A stretch of DNA of 64,000 nt from Alteromonas sp. KC3 (GTDB lineage: Bacteria > Pseudomonadota > Gammaproteobacteria > Enterobacterales > Alteromonadaceae), in the NCBI RefSeq assembly GCF_016756315.1, contig NZ_AP024235.1, positions 1,922,001 through 1,986,000 of the forward strand, in the 5' to 3' direction. Both the position numbers and the translations under genes were made by a program. Below the pieces are notes generated by a model that was not told where the DNA came from, did no database searches, and saw only the letters and a program-made list of their open reading frames with translations. Each line of letters starts with the position of its first letter. The stretch's first letter is position 1. This document shows positions 32,468 to 42,603 of the stretch, in pieces.

Positions 32468-34030
32468 TCACGCATCACCACTGTAATCGGCCGGTAACAT
32501 TAAAGTAAACGTCGAGCCTTCACCCAATGTTGATTTGGCTTCTAGCTTCCCGCCATGTGCTTCAGCAATTGCTTTTGCAATAGAAAGTCCTAAGCCCATA
32601 CCGTCACCTTTTCTCTTTAGGCGAACAAAGCGCTCAAAAATATGGTCTAGATCGCTCGACGATATTCCGTCACCAATATCAACAACATGGATACAAACCA
32701 TGCTTTCACAAGCGCTGACGTTTATCGCAATAGGTTCTTGTTCTCGAGAATATTTATGGGCGTTTTCAACCAATATGGTGAGAGCTTGAATTATTCGTCC
32801 CTCGTCAATAAAGACATCAACGGGCTGAGACAGTGTCCAGTTTAAGATAAATTCACGGGACTTGGTGACTTTCTGCCAAAGTCTAACTTGTTGTTCAAGC
32901 AAGGCGTGCAAATCGTGTTTCGAAAAGTCGAGTGTAAACTCATGCATTTCAGCACGGGCAAGTAGCAAGAGATCATCTACAAGTTTACTTAAGTTAACCG
33001 CTTGCTCTAGTATGGTTTGCAGAGTTTCCTTGTAAACATCATTGTCAGCACTGTGCTGGCGCAGAGTGACTTGTGCTTCGCCTCGAATAATCGTGAGTGG
33101 TGTTCGTAGTTCGTGGCTTACATCGGCCATAAACTGACGACGTTTAGCATCGATTTGTGTAAGTTTACTGTTCGCTTCTTTCAAGGCGCGGGTGCGAGTT
33201 TCTACTTCAAACTCCAATTGCTTGCGATACGCTGCGGCTTTATCTTCATGTTCCGATAATCTGGCAATCATAGAGTTTAATGCTTTCACTAAATCGGTAA
33301 ACTCATCGTCGAGAGTCTCTGGTAGTCGATACTGGTAATTTCCCGACGCGATAGCGTCAGTGCCCGTGCGTATGATAGTGAGCGGTTGGTATAGCGCGTT
33401 GAAGAGCCAATAGCACCCCAGAAGTATGAAAGGGCAGGTAATAAGCCCCAAACTAATAGTGAACCATACAATGCTTGAATTAAGCGTTTCAATGCGTGCA
33501 TTTATGTCTGAAACTACACGTGTTTGACGTATTACCGCAGAGTTAATCGCCTCGCGAAATTGATTATCAATGGTTATCTCAAGCAGGTTTTGCAAACGTT
33601 GCTGTTGATATAATGGTGCACTGTCGTTACTTAGTGAAATTGCCCTAAATTCATCGACAATGCTTTGAATGAGTTGTTCCAGTGCATCTGTGTCTTCAAC
33701 GCTGCCTTGGGTAATAGCTTCGCCTAGTGCTTCACGTTGCTCTAGTTCCAGCTGCTTTATGCGTAATATTGACTGATTAATAAGTTGTTGTTTATTGCGA
33801 ACTTTGGCTTGGTTGGCATCTTTACCAAAAATAAGTTCATCGGTAAGTTGTTTAAATAATCGGTAAGAGATGCTTGAAAGTTGCTGATGTTCAGACAACA
33901 ACGCCTGAGCGAGCTGACTTTGAGCTAAGTTTGTACGCGTTAGATGTGCTGAAACAGCGGCACTTGCTAGCGCAATAAGAAGAATAAAGGTAGAGAGCAG
34001 CCCAAATAAATATAGCTTGCGTTTGTACAT
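32468..34030 (-). CDS. Membrane sensor histidine kinase
   Basis: A 520-residue sensor kinase. An N-terminal membrane helix (residues 8-27), a periplasmic helical domain of about 160 residues, a second helix (about 190-212), a HAMP linker with a coiled region, and then the kinase core. The phosphoacceptor His is in VSHELRTPLTIIRGE, the N box in ENAHKYSRE, and the G boxes in DIGDGIS and GMGLGLSIAKAI. It pairs with the OmpR-type regulator just downstream. The periplasmic domain is all-helical and gives no ligand clue. Confidence 0.93.
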   Translation of the reverse strand: MYKRKLYLFGLLSTFILLIALASAAVSAHLTRTNLAQSQLAQALLSEHQQLSSISYRLFKQLTDELIFGKDANQAKVRNKQQLINQSILRIKQLELEQREALGEAITQGSVEDTDALEQLIQSIVDEFRAISLSNDSAPLYQQQRLQNLLEITIDNQFREAINSAVIRQTRVVSDINARIETLNSSIVWFTISLGLITCPFILLGCYWLFNALYQPLTIIRTGTDAIASGNYQYRLPETLDDEFTDLVKALNSMIARLSEHEDKAAAYRKQLEFEVETRTRALKEANSKLTQIDAKRRQFMADVSHELRTPLTIIRGEAQVTLRQHSADNDVYKETLQTILEQAVNLSKLVDDLLLLARAEMHEFTLDFSKHDLHALLEQQVRLWQKVTKSREFILNWTLSQPVDVFIDEGRIIQALTILVENAHKYSREQEPIAINVSACESMVCIHVVDIGDGISSSDLDHIFERFVRLKRKGDGMGLGLSIAKAIAEAHGGKLEAKSTLGEGSTFTLMLPADYSGDA

Positions 34031-34119
34031 GGTAACGACTTGTCATTATTGTTTATGTGACTTCATCGTTTTATACGTTTACAAGCTCAAGATGGAACAC
34101 GTTCCGCTACAATAAAACG

Positions 34120-35190
34120 TCAACAGGTCCTAAACATGTGCAACGCTTTTTCCGTCTGAGAGGCTAATTCATCATCTATCTTCCAATGACTTGGGCTCCA
34201 CCCTGCAAGAAAGCGATGAAAATCGGCGCACGCGACGCAATATAAAGCGCGCCACTGTTCAATCACGTCGTCAATATCGATAGCGTGTGATAATGGTAAC
34301 AGGCGACTCTCTGCTGATTTCATATTACAACGGTTAATATACGCATGTCTTAATGCATCAAAATAAGCATCAAGGCAACGGGTGTGGGACTGGTGCTGAA
34401 CACGCGTTGAGAGCGCACTGCCGAGAAAATAAGCCACATCTTTCACTCCCACACCGAAACCGGTGTACTGAAAATCTACTGCTGCGCACTTATCAAATTG
34501 TTTGGTAAAGCAAAAGTTTGCTACTTTGGCGTCACCGTGAATAAGTGTTTGGTAGGATGCATTTGAAAGTGCATCTGCGATAGCATGGGCATGGGTTTTC
34601 AGTGGTCCCGCTGCCATTGCATCGTATTCATCTTTTCGTGTGCCAAGATGCCAATAGCTACCTTCATCCCAAACCAAAATTCCTTTGTTTTTGATGGTGT
34701 CTCTTACACCGAGGAATTGAGCGTGAAAAGCGCCTAGCCAAGACAAAACTGTTTCTGCTTGGGATACGCTTAGGGTATCTGCGGTTTCAGTGAACCCCAA
34801 AGCGCGTAAATCTTCCATAACCAGAAATGTTCGGTTACCTGTCTGGTTAGTTGCAATGCACGACGGAACCTTACACTGTGCGTTGGTATAGGGTTGAAGG
34901 TGTTGATAGAAGCTATTTTCCACAGCAAACGACGCCAACTTCCTATCGTGGCTAGGTTTACCGTTCCATCCTCTAGGATGGTTTAACGTAGCGGGTGGCG
35001 CTGTACACTTGGCAACAATGGGAGCCGTTTTGCTTTGACTATCCGTGTAGGCATGACGATAGTGAAGATTAGCACGAAAACATGCGCCATAACCGCTCCA
35101 TAGCGACTGGATAAGCTTTACGTCGCTTAAGCGAGCATTGCAGGTTGATTCGATAAACTGAATGAACGCGTTGTCTATTGATGCTGTCAT
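34120..35190 (-). CDS. EcKinase-like/aminoglycoside phosphotransferase-fold protein
   Basis: A 356-residue kinase-fold protein of the choline/ecdysteroid kinase-like group. The catalytic loop is LIHGDAKVANFCF (HGDxKxxN) and the metal site is AAVDFQYTG. The N-lobe ATP-binding Lys is probably in APIVAKCTA. Bacterial substrates are unknown. It stands alone between the sensor kinase gene and the rne terminator. The start at 35190 gives a normal N-lobe. Confidence 0.75.
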   Translation of the reverse strand: MTASIDNAFIQFIESTCNARLSDVKLIQSLWSGYGACFRANLHYRHAYTDSQSKTAPIVAKCTAPPATLNHPRGWNGKPSHDRKLASFAVENSFYQHLQPYTNAQCKVPSCIATNQTGNRTFLVMEDLRALGFTETADTLSVSQAETVLSWLGAFHAQFLGVRDTIKNKGILVWDEGSYWHLGTRKDEYDAMAAGPLKTHAHAIADALSNASYQTLIHGDAKVANFCFTKQFDKCAAVDFQYTGFGVGVKDVAYFLGSALSTRVQHQSHTRCLDAYFDALRHAYINRCNMKSAESRLLPLSHAIDIDDVIEQWRALYCVACADFHRFLAGWSPSHWKIDDELASQTEKALHMFRTC

Positions 35191-35245
35191 AAATTCGAGT
35201 GAAGTTTGCCGCTAAAATTACTAGTACATAGCTTACATTAAGAAC

Positions 35246-35272
35246 AAAAAAGCCGCTAAAAAGCGGCTTTTT
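35246..35272. terminator. Bidirectional-looking terminator downstream of rne
   Basis: AGCCGC (35251-35256) and GCGGCT (35263-35268) are flanked by A6 on the left and T5 on the right, giving a perfect symmetric hairpin. It lies 28 bases past the rne stop on the minus strand and ends that transcript. Confidence 0.85.
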
Positions 35273-35299
35273 CAACTGCGGAGTCAATCGCACAAGATA

Positions 35300-38200
35300 T
35301 TAAACGCCTTGTGCCTGACTATCATCAACTGCATCAGCTTCACTTTCAACAACGGCAGAGGCCGATGCTGCGTCATCAACGCTCTGTGGGAGTGTTGTAG
35401 GCGCAGACGCTCTTGCTGAAACATGTGTCATTGCTGCTGCCTTGCCCGAAACGGCAAGGGCAGGGCGTGAGTCGTCTGCTTTTGCTGTTAATGCAACGTC
35501 AGTAAATACGTCGTTAACTGCAGTTGGCAGCGCCATAGGATGCGAAGCACCGCGCTTGCCTTTACCACTTGCGGCTAAACTATTGTTAACCGCTCTAACT
35601 GGCGCTGTTTCAGCGACTGGCGCTTGCTCAGTACTCACTTCAGAAGTCGACGCTTCGGCAAGGTTAATCTCAACTTGCTTAGGCGTTTGTGCTTCTTCAA
35701 TCACTGGCGCAGTGGCAGCCGTGTCTTTTGCAGGCGCTTCCTCTGCGTTGTCAGTAGCTGTGTCAGACGCGTGCGTATCTTCTTTATCTGAAGATGGCTG
35801 TTCAGACGCTGACGGCTGTTTAGGCGCTGAAGGCTCTGCATCCGCTGAAGGCTCTTCACCCGCTGAGGGCTCTGTACCCGCTGAAGGCTCTGTAACTGAT
35901 GGCTCATCGGCTAATGGCGCTTCAAATTGAAGTTCGTCTTGAACAGCTTCAACCTTTGTTTTGGCCTCTTCGCGTTTCGCGTCTTCAGTGACAGGTTGTG
36001 CATCTGCAGGTTCAAGCTTACCAGGCTCTTGTGCTTGAGTTTCTTCAACTGTCACCGCTTGAGCTTCCTTCTGCTCGTCAGCTACGCTCGTTGGTTCAAC
36101 AGGGGCAGGTGCTTGCGATTCAAGCTTTCCGGGCTGCTTTGCTTGCGTTTCAGCTTCATCAACCGAAGGCGCGCTATCAACTGAACCTTCGTCAGTCTGC
36201 TGTGCTTCTTTTTGCGGCGTTGGCCAGCTGCACGAACATGACGAGGAGAGCGTCTTGAACGTCCACGTCCTTCACGCTTTTGCGCTGTGTCTTCACCCGC
36301 TGCGTCTTTCGACTCGGCATTATCTACAGCTTGCTTTTCTTCAACAGTGTCAACTGGTGCATTAGCAACATCAGATTTTTGTGCTGCTTCAACCGGTTTT
36401 TCAGTAACGTCTTCGTTACTTTGCTGGTTATTTTGCTGACTGTGCGTATCTGCAGGCTTTTCAGCTTTAGCTGGTCTGTCTTGCTTTGGCTTAGACTGCT
36501 TTGGTTTGCTTTCAGCTGGTGCAACTTGTTGTGTCGATTCTTCTGCTACTGCTTGTTGCGTGGCTAGATTTTCGTTGGCAGTTTGGCCATTCTCATCTTT
36601 TTTTCACACGAACGCTGCGGCGTTTGTCACGACGTTTTCTTCGCTCGGCCACCTCACGCTTCTTCTGCGCTTGGTTTTCTTGCTGCTCACCGTCTGGCTT
36701 GTCCTGTTTAGGCTTCTGCTGGTCGTCTCTTTGTTGCTGAGGTTTACGTTGCTGCTTACGGCCTTTGTTGTTGCGCTTGTCGTCTTGATCTGAACGCTGT
36801 TCATTGCGCGACTTGCGATTGTCTTGTTGCTCACCATCTTTACTTTGTTGAGATTGGTTGTTGCGACGATTGTTCTTATTGCGCGGTTTACGGCGGCGGT
36901 CGTCATTGTTGCGGTTTCGCGATTGCTTACCTTTGTTTCCAGACTGTTGCTTTTTATCTTTGTTCGATTCTTGCTCTTCTTCGCTGCCAAACAGATCGCT
37001 GATCCATTTGCCAATGCGTGCAAATAGTGATGGCACGTCGTCTGACTTAGCGGCAACAGGAGTGTCTTTAGGTGCAACTACTGGCGCTGCTGTTGGCGCA
37101 ACCAAACCTTTAAGTGCTGGTTCTTCGCGTTTTACAGGTGCCGATGTCGTGGTTTCTGTTTCTGCTTCAACTGCAGGCATTAATTCCACTTCATAGCTGG
37201 CATCAGATACAACGTCATCTGGGCGACGGCGCAACACTTGATAATGTGGGGTCTCTAGGTTTGCATTAGGGATAAGCAACAGATTAACACCGTGGCGTTT
37301 TTCTAGTAGCTGTATCGATTTACGCTTTTCATTAAGTAGGTAAGTCGCAACAGGTACAGGCAACTGTGCTTCAATCTGTCCTGTATTTTCTTTAATGCTT
37401 TCTTCTTCAAGAATACGCAATATTGACAGTGCCAATGACTCTGTACCGCGAATAGTGCCGTGGCCAGAACAGCGTGGACATACGTGATGTGCTGATTCAC
37501 CAAGCGACGGACGCAAACGCTGACGTGACATCTCAAGAAGACCAAAGCGAGAAATTCGGCCTAATTGCACTCGTGCTCGGTCGCTGCGCACAGCGTCTTT
37601 CATGCGATTTTCTACTTCGCGCTGGTGGCGAACAGGGGTCATGTCGATGAAATCAATAACGACGAGGCCGCCTAAGTCGCGTAAACGCAATTGACGCGCA
37701 ATTTCGTCTGCTGCTTCTAAGTTGGTATTAAGCGCCGTTTCTTCAATATCGCCGCCTTTTGTTGCTCGTGCAGAGTTGATATCGATAGACGTTAATGCTT
37801 CTGTCGGGTCGATAACAATTGAGCCACCTGAAGGCAAGCGAACTTCGCGTTGGAACGCTGACTCAATTTGGCTTTCAATTTGATAATGACTAAACAGAGG
37901 TACTTCGCCACGGTACAATTTTACGCGGTTGGCAAAATCAGGGCGGACCAATTGAATGTGCTGAAGAGCCTGTTCATAAATGCTCGTTTTATCGATAAGG
38001 ATCTCGCCGATATCGCGACGCAGATAATCACGGATAGCACGAACAATAACATTACTTTCCCGGTGAATTAGAAACGGCGCTTCGCGTTCTTGGGCAACTT
38101 CTGAGATGGCTTCCCAGTGCTTTAATAGTACTTTTAAATCCCACTCTAATTCTTCGTAAGACTTACCTACACCTGCAGTTCGAACAATGAGTCCCATTCC

Positions 38201-38686
38201 GTCAGGCAGGTCAAGTTTGCTTAGTGATTCCTTAAGTTCAGTACGCTCATCACCTTCAATTCGACGTGAAATACCGCCAGCACGAGGATTGTTTGGCATC
38301 AATACAAGGTAGCTGCCTGCTAGCGATAGAAACGTTGTTAGCGCTGCGCCTTTTTGACCGCGCTCTTCTTTGTCGATCTGAATGATAACTTCCGGCCTTC
38401 TTTAATCACATCTTTGATGTTTGGACGGCCTTCGAATTTATAACCTTTAGGGAAGTAAGTGCGGGCAATTTCTTTAAGGGGTAGGAAAACCGTGACGCTC
38501 AGCGCCGTAGTCAACGAAAGCAGCTTCTAGGCTGGGCTCTACGCGGGTAATTTTACCTTTATAGATGTTTGCTTTCTTTTGTTCGTGTCCCGGACTTTCA
38601 ATATCTAAATCGTACAACCGCTGCCCATCTACGAGGGCAACACGCAACTCTTCTTGCTGAGTTGCATTGATCAACATTCTTTTCAT
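35300..38686 (-). CDS. rne: Ribonuclease E, reading frame broken by four single-base indels
   Basis: RNase E, the endonuclease that nucleates the RNA degradosome. The N-terminus [20 protein letters not shown] and S1 domain, then the 5'-sensor, DNase I-like and Zn-link regions ([29 protein letters not shown]) are unmistakable, followed by a basic Arg/Asn/Gln-rich and then acidic Pro/Ala-rich tail. Four frame breaks are needed to join it: an extra A:T in the run 38486-38489, a missing base near 38391-38396, an extra base in T7 36598-36604 and a missing base in T5 36209-36213. Net shift is zero and both sides read as good RNase E each time. Joined, the protein is about 1128 residues (E. coli 1061). 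As rne is usually essential, sequence error is the likeliest cause. Confidence 0.93.
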
Positions 38687-39469
38687 TGTATCTAACTCTG
38701 TTTTTAGTACAGCCGTTAAGACACAAAATTAAAGTGACATGTGCAAACCCTCACCGCGCAACCTCACGGCTGGACGGGGACCTTGTTGTAACGTCGCATT
38801 ATCCCCGGTGGGTGACTTAACGTTGTCTAATAACGCTTTTTCAAAACCTTCGCAAAGAGGTGCAAGCCTAATGCATGCACGTAACCGAGGTGTAGTCACA
38901 CTGCTTTAAGGATGTCGGGAGCGACTGGCCCTTATTACTCAATTCTTTGTTACAAGCGAAGTTAATGCATTCGCTTGTTTGTCATTTAATTCTGTTAGCT
39001 AAACGGCAAACTTATTTTATGTTCGCAAGCAATGGCTCCGCTTTATCTACGGCAGTGTAGTCGTTGCCTCTCTAGCTGGGTCGGTATGAAAATTATTTTT
39101 CATTGCTGATGCCACCGACACGCAAACCATGCTTTTTCGTTTACAAGTTAAAACAACACACAGTATTTTCGAGTGTTGTTGCTTCGGTCTTGTTAGTGTT
39201 TTTAACGTAGGGTTTCACACAGTGGGCTATTTGGTTTTGTACCTTTTCTCAGCCGTTGTCATTATGCGAAGTTATCCATGTAAAAACGTCGGTGATTATC
39301 GCACCAAAATGCCGTTTTTAGCAAGGATAGCATGTGAAAAATCAAGGTTATTTGGTTTTATATACAACAAAATACATCGCTTGCTTAAAAAAGAGGCGAT
39401 AAGAACAAATTTAAGCAAAATCAAACTTTCCAGTATGTCGACGGTTGCGCATTGGGGTATAATGTCGCC
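38687..39469. promoter_or_regulatory. Divergent rne-rluC intergenic region, probable long rne leader
   Basis: A 783-base gap between divergent rne and rluC. Frames of about 100 codons on both strands show no protein-like character. In enterobacteria rne has a long leader through which RNase E limits its own message, and the size and position here fit that. I could not identify the conserved hairpin by eye. GC-rich potential stems occur around 38750-38830 and 38860-38930. Confidence 0.4.
39458..39463 (+). promoter_or_regulatory. -10 box (TATAAT) of rluC, implying a leaderless message
   Basis: A perfect TATAAT ends 6 bases before the rluC ATG (39470). Transcription should begin at or next to the A of the start codon. 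The -35 region is poor. No ribosome-binding site is present. Confidence 0.45.
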
Positions 39470-40412
39470 ATGAAAGATGAAGCACCTCAAAAGTTCGTTT
39501 TGTAACGATAGAAGCCGACCTCGCCGGTCAACGTATCGACAACTTCTTGCGCACGCAACTAAAAGGCGTCCCAAAGAGCATGATTTACAGAATCTTGCGT
39601 AAGGGAGAAGCGCGTGAATAAAGGGCGAGTAAAGCCAGAATATAAGTTGCAGGCTGACGATGTAATCAGAATTCCGCCAGTTAGGGTATCGGAAGGTGCG
39701 CCCGCACCGTCTCCAAAGCTAGATAAAATAGCCTCTCTTGAGTCGCACATACTGTTTGAAGATGACCGTATTTTGGTTATCAATAAGCCTTCTGGCATGG
39801 CAGTTCATGGTGGCAGCGGATTAAGCTTTGGTCTAATTGAAGGATTGCGTGCACTGCGTCCAGATGCCAAATTCATGGAGTTAGTCCATCGACTTGACCG
39901 CGATACATCAGGTTGCATTTTAATTGCTAAAAACGATCTGCACTTCGTCATATGCACGAGCAATTGCGCACAGGTAAAATGGATAAACGCTACAATGCTT
40001 TAGTTGCAGGGCAGTGGCCTAGCAATCGATTTAAAGTTAAAGCACCGCTTCGCAAAAATATATTACAGTCGGGCGAACGTATGGTTAGCGTGAGTGACGA
40101 TGGTAAACCGTCTGAAACCCGCTATCGCATATTGGAAGAATATGCTGGAGCAACGCTTGTTGAAGCGTCGCCTATTACCGGGCGCACTCACCAAATACGC
40201 GTCCACTGTTTACACGCCGGACATCCTATTGCGTGTGATTCAAAATACGGTGATAACGAGTTCGATGCGGCTATGCGACAAAAAGGCTCAACAGACTTTT
40301 CCTACACGCACGCAGTATTTCACTACTTCATCCTGCAACTGAGGAGCGAGTAACGTTTTCTGCACCCCTTGATGACGTCCTTAGCGCTACATTAAAAACG
40401 CTAGAAGCATGA
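39470..40412 (+). CDS. rluC: 23S rRNA pseudouridine synthase RluC, reading frame broken by several indels
   Basis: RluC makes pseudouridine at 23S rRNA positions 955, 2504 and 2580 (E. coli numbering). Pieces in different frames join to a normal protein: MKDEAPQ..., an S4 domain ([20 protein letters not shown]), the catalytic segment [13 protein letters not shown] with its Asp, and the C-terminal GRTHQIRVH. Breaks lie near 39488-39491 (missing base), 39610-39614 (loss of about two bases in a GC repeat), A5 at 39928-39932 (missing A), and at least three sites in 40285-40335. The last frame ends TGA 40410-40412, overlapping the HAD start (ATGA). These match the error pattern in rne next door. 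Confidence 0.88.
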
Positions 40413-41098
40413 AGACAGACAAAATAAATAAAACAAGGGCCGAGCAGCGTATCCCGCGTTATAAGTTGGTTATCTTTGATTGGGATGGCACCTTGATGGA
40501 CTCGGCAGATAAAATTGTCAACTGCATGCAGTTTGCAGCTAAGCAGTGTGACATGCCCATTCCAACGTATGAAGAGGTAGGGCATATCATCGGAATTAGT
40601 TTAAAACCTGCAATTATGCAGCTTTTTGCTATTAGTGACGAAGCCTTAGCCGAGCGATTGGTTCAGGCGTACAAAGATGCGTTTGTTGCACAAGACACTA
40701 ATCCTTGCCCTTTGTTTGAAGGTGTAGTTCACATGCTTGAGCGCCTTAAAGCCGCAGGCTGCACGCTTGCTGTTGCGACAGGTAAAGCAAGACGAGGGCT
40801 TGATAGGGCATGGGCTCAAACTGAAACCGGTGTTTTTCAGCGGCTCTCGCACTGCAGATGATGCCACATCTAAGCCGTCCCCGATATGCTGTTACAGTTA
40901 TTAGATGAGTTGGGTTTTTCGTCTGATGAAGCGGTGATGATTGGAGACACTACCTACGACATGCAAATGGCTAAAGCCATTGGTATGGACAGAATAGGGG
41001 TGTCTTACGGGGTTCACGCGCAAGTTCACTTAGAAGCCCTTGCGCCGGTTGCGTTAGTGCATTCGGTAAAAGAGTTGGAACACGCGCTGCTAGGTTAA
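40409..41098 (+). CDS. HAD-superfamily phosphatase (Gph/PGP-like), two frame breaks
   Basis: A HAD hydrolase of about 229 residues when joined. Motif I is VIFDWDGTLMDS, motif II ATGK, motif III the Lys in ATSKPSPDM and motif IV MIGDTTYDMQMA. The frame is broken by an extra T in 40833-40837 and a missing C in 40879-40882; correcting both gives the continuous text VFSGSRTADDATSKPSPDML. Phosphoglycolate-type phosphatases are the closest class; the exact substrate is unknown. It is translationally coupled to rluC and its stop (TAA) overlaps the convergent maf stop by two bases. Confidence 0.87.
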
Positions 41099-41714
41099 CG
41101 CGCTGCCATTGCCAATAGGTCTACGTCAAAATGAGTCGCTAATAAATCATTAAGCAACATGACTGGTAAACCTATAAGACTGTTGGGATCACGGCTTTCA
41201 ATCTGCTCAAAGAGTAAAACGCCCATACCTTCGCTTTTAAAGCTTCCTGCACAATCTAGCGGTCTTTCTTTTTCTACATAGGCTCGCAGCGCATCTTCAG
41301 TGTTGTGTCTGAACACAACTTTTGTTTTTTCAACCTCGGTAACGGTTGTATTGGTCGCTGCACGGTGTAAACAAATAGCGGTGTGAAAAATTACGGTTTA
41401 CCTCTGCAAAGAAGAAGCTGGTCTACAGCGTTTTCGATAGAGAGGGGTTTACCAAGTAACCTAGGGCCCGAGGGTGATTCAACTAAGGCAACTTGGTCAC
41501 TACCGATAATAATGCTCTCATTAAATGTGCCACTATGCAGTTGCGCCACTTTTTCTGCTTTCTGTTGTGCTAAACGTAAGCTTAGTGCTGTGGCTGTCTC
41601 GTTAGGAAGCGGTGATTCATCGATTTCAGGAGAGCAGGTGTCTACCTGTATACCGATATTGGCGAGTAGCATTTTGCGATACTGTGACGATGAAGCGAGA
41701 ACAAGGTGAGTCAC
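41095..41714 (-). CDS. maf: Maf-family nucleotide pyrophosphatase (YceF type), one frame break
   Basis: A Maf/HAM1-like nucleoside triphosphate pyrophosphatase, about 206 residues when joined. It begins THLVLASSSQYRKMLLANIGI and contains the Maf motifs EIDESPLPNE, IIGSDQVALVE, then KERPLDCAGSFKSEGMG and SLIGLPVMLL. One G is missing near 41393-41395 (GKPV-IFHTAICLHR resumes in the next frame). I choose GTG at 41714-41712, with AAAGGA six bases before it, over the ATG at 41738. YceF hydrolyses 7-methyl-GTP in E. coli. Convergent with the HAD gene. Confidence 0.88.
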
Positions 41715-41842
41715 TGAATTTCCTTTATGTGGTAACATCTTGATGTAGCGGAATCTTGTACATGGTTTACGAAGTTATAATGTTACTTTATAACGGTAGT
41801 TGATTTATAGTGGTTTATTCCTCGTTAATTCACAATTTTGCT

Positions 41843-41871
41843 TTGACACAAAGGGGTTGACCCTATATCAT
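41843..41871 (+). promoter_or_regulatory. Promoter of the yceD-rpmF-plsX-fab operon
   Basis: TTGACA (41843-41848), a 17-base spacer and TATCAT (41866-41871). Transcription would start near 41878, only about 3 bases before the yceD ATG, so the message has almost no leader and no ribosome-binding site. Confidence 0.6.
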
Positions 41872-41880
41872 GCGCGCCCT

Positions 41881-42414
41881 ATGCAGAAAGTGAAACTCCC
41901 TCATTCGGTTGAACCGATTAAAAGTGCCATGAAACGTTCCGATTATCGGGGCGTGATTGCGTCTAAAGATATGGAACGATTGAGCGAGGCAGTTGTCCGA
42001 TGCAATGACTATGTGGACGCAGAAGTACAGTTCGAAAAAGACGCGCAGGGTCTTACTGTCTTTCACGGTCACTTAGCTACGCAGGTAACACTTATCTGTC
42101 AAAGGTGTAATGGTGAACTCGATTATCCCGTGGAAGCGGAATTCTGTTTTACTCCAGTGCAGGGAGACGAACAGGAAGACGATGACATCATTCCCGAGGC
42201 TTACGAGCCGGTAGAGGTCAACGACCATGGAGAAGTTAATCTGCTTCAAATTTTTGAAGACGAGCTACTATTATCATTGCCAATTGTGCCCCTTCATGCA
42301 GAGTCGGAGTGTACAGTGAAGCAAGACGATATGTCGTTTGGAAAGATTGAACCGGAACAAGAGCGACAAAACCCTTTCGCGGTTTTGAAAGAACTTAAGC
42401 GAGACCAGGAGTAA
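41881..42414 (+). CDS. yceD: 23S rRNA accumulation protein YceD (DUF177)
   Basis: A 177-residue YceD/DUF177 protein. ATG 41881 gives MQKVKLPHSVEP, matching the N-terminus known from E. coli; a longer upstream frame is rejected. The Cys pair in LICQRCNGELDYPV, AYEPVEVNDHGEVNLLQIFEDELLLSLPI and the end NPFAVLKELK are typical. YceD is linked to 23S rRNA accumulation and is nearly always encoded upstream of rpmF. It is first in the operon leading into fatty-acid synthesis. Confidence 0.93.
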   Translation: MQKVKLPHSVEPIKSAMKRSDYRGVIASKDMERLSEAVVRCNDYVDAEVQFEKDAQGLTVFHGHLATQVTLICQRCNGELDYPVEAEFCFTPVQGDEQEDDDIIPEAYEPVEVNDHGEVNLLQIFEDELLLSLPIVPLHAESECTVKQDDMSFGKIEPEQERQNPFAVLKELKRDQE

Positions 42415-42417
42415 GTT

Positions 42418-42588
42418 ATGGCAGTACAACAAAATCGTAAAACGCGTTCTAAGCGCGGTATGCGTCGCTCACACGATGCATTGACAGGCGCGACTTTGTC
42501 TGTCGATTCAACGTCGGGCGAAACTCACCGTCGTCACCACGTGACCGCTGACGGTTATTACAAAGGCAAGAAAGTAATCGGCGCGTAA
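42418..42588 (+). CDS. rpmF: Ribosomal protein L32
   Basis: A 56-residue L32 protein beginning [20 protein letters not shown] and ending [11 protein letters not shown], 3 bases after yceD. It is a component of the large ribosomal subunit. The protein is of the zinc-free type (no Cys ribbon). Its place between yceD and plsX is conserved in gammaproteobacteria and couples ribosome and lipid synthesis. Confidence 0.97.
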
Positions 42589-42603
42589 TACGGCGACTAC
42601 ATT

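Noticed and set aside
35442..35930. 162-codon plus-strand frame rich in Ala, Ser and Gly
   Set aside because: It is the complement of the repetitive acidic tail of RNase E, which explains the low complexity.
36604..37077. Minus-strand 157-codon Asn/Thr/Lys-rich frame
   Set aside because: It is an alternate frame of the basic linker of RNase E; the true frame continues on both sides.
35300..38686. rne as a genuine pseudogene or programmed frameshift
   Set aside because: The gene is normally essential, the indels are balanced and in homopolymers, and neighbouring genes show the same pattern.
39129..39473. 114-codon plus-strand frame in the rne-rluC gap
   Set aside because: Composition is not protein-like, it overlaps the rluC promoter and start, and the region is expected to be rne leader.
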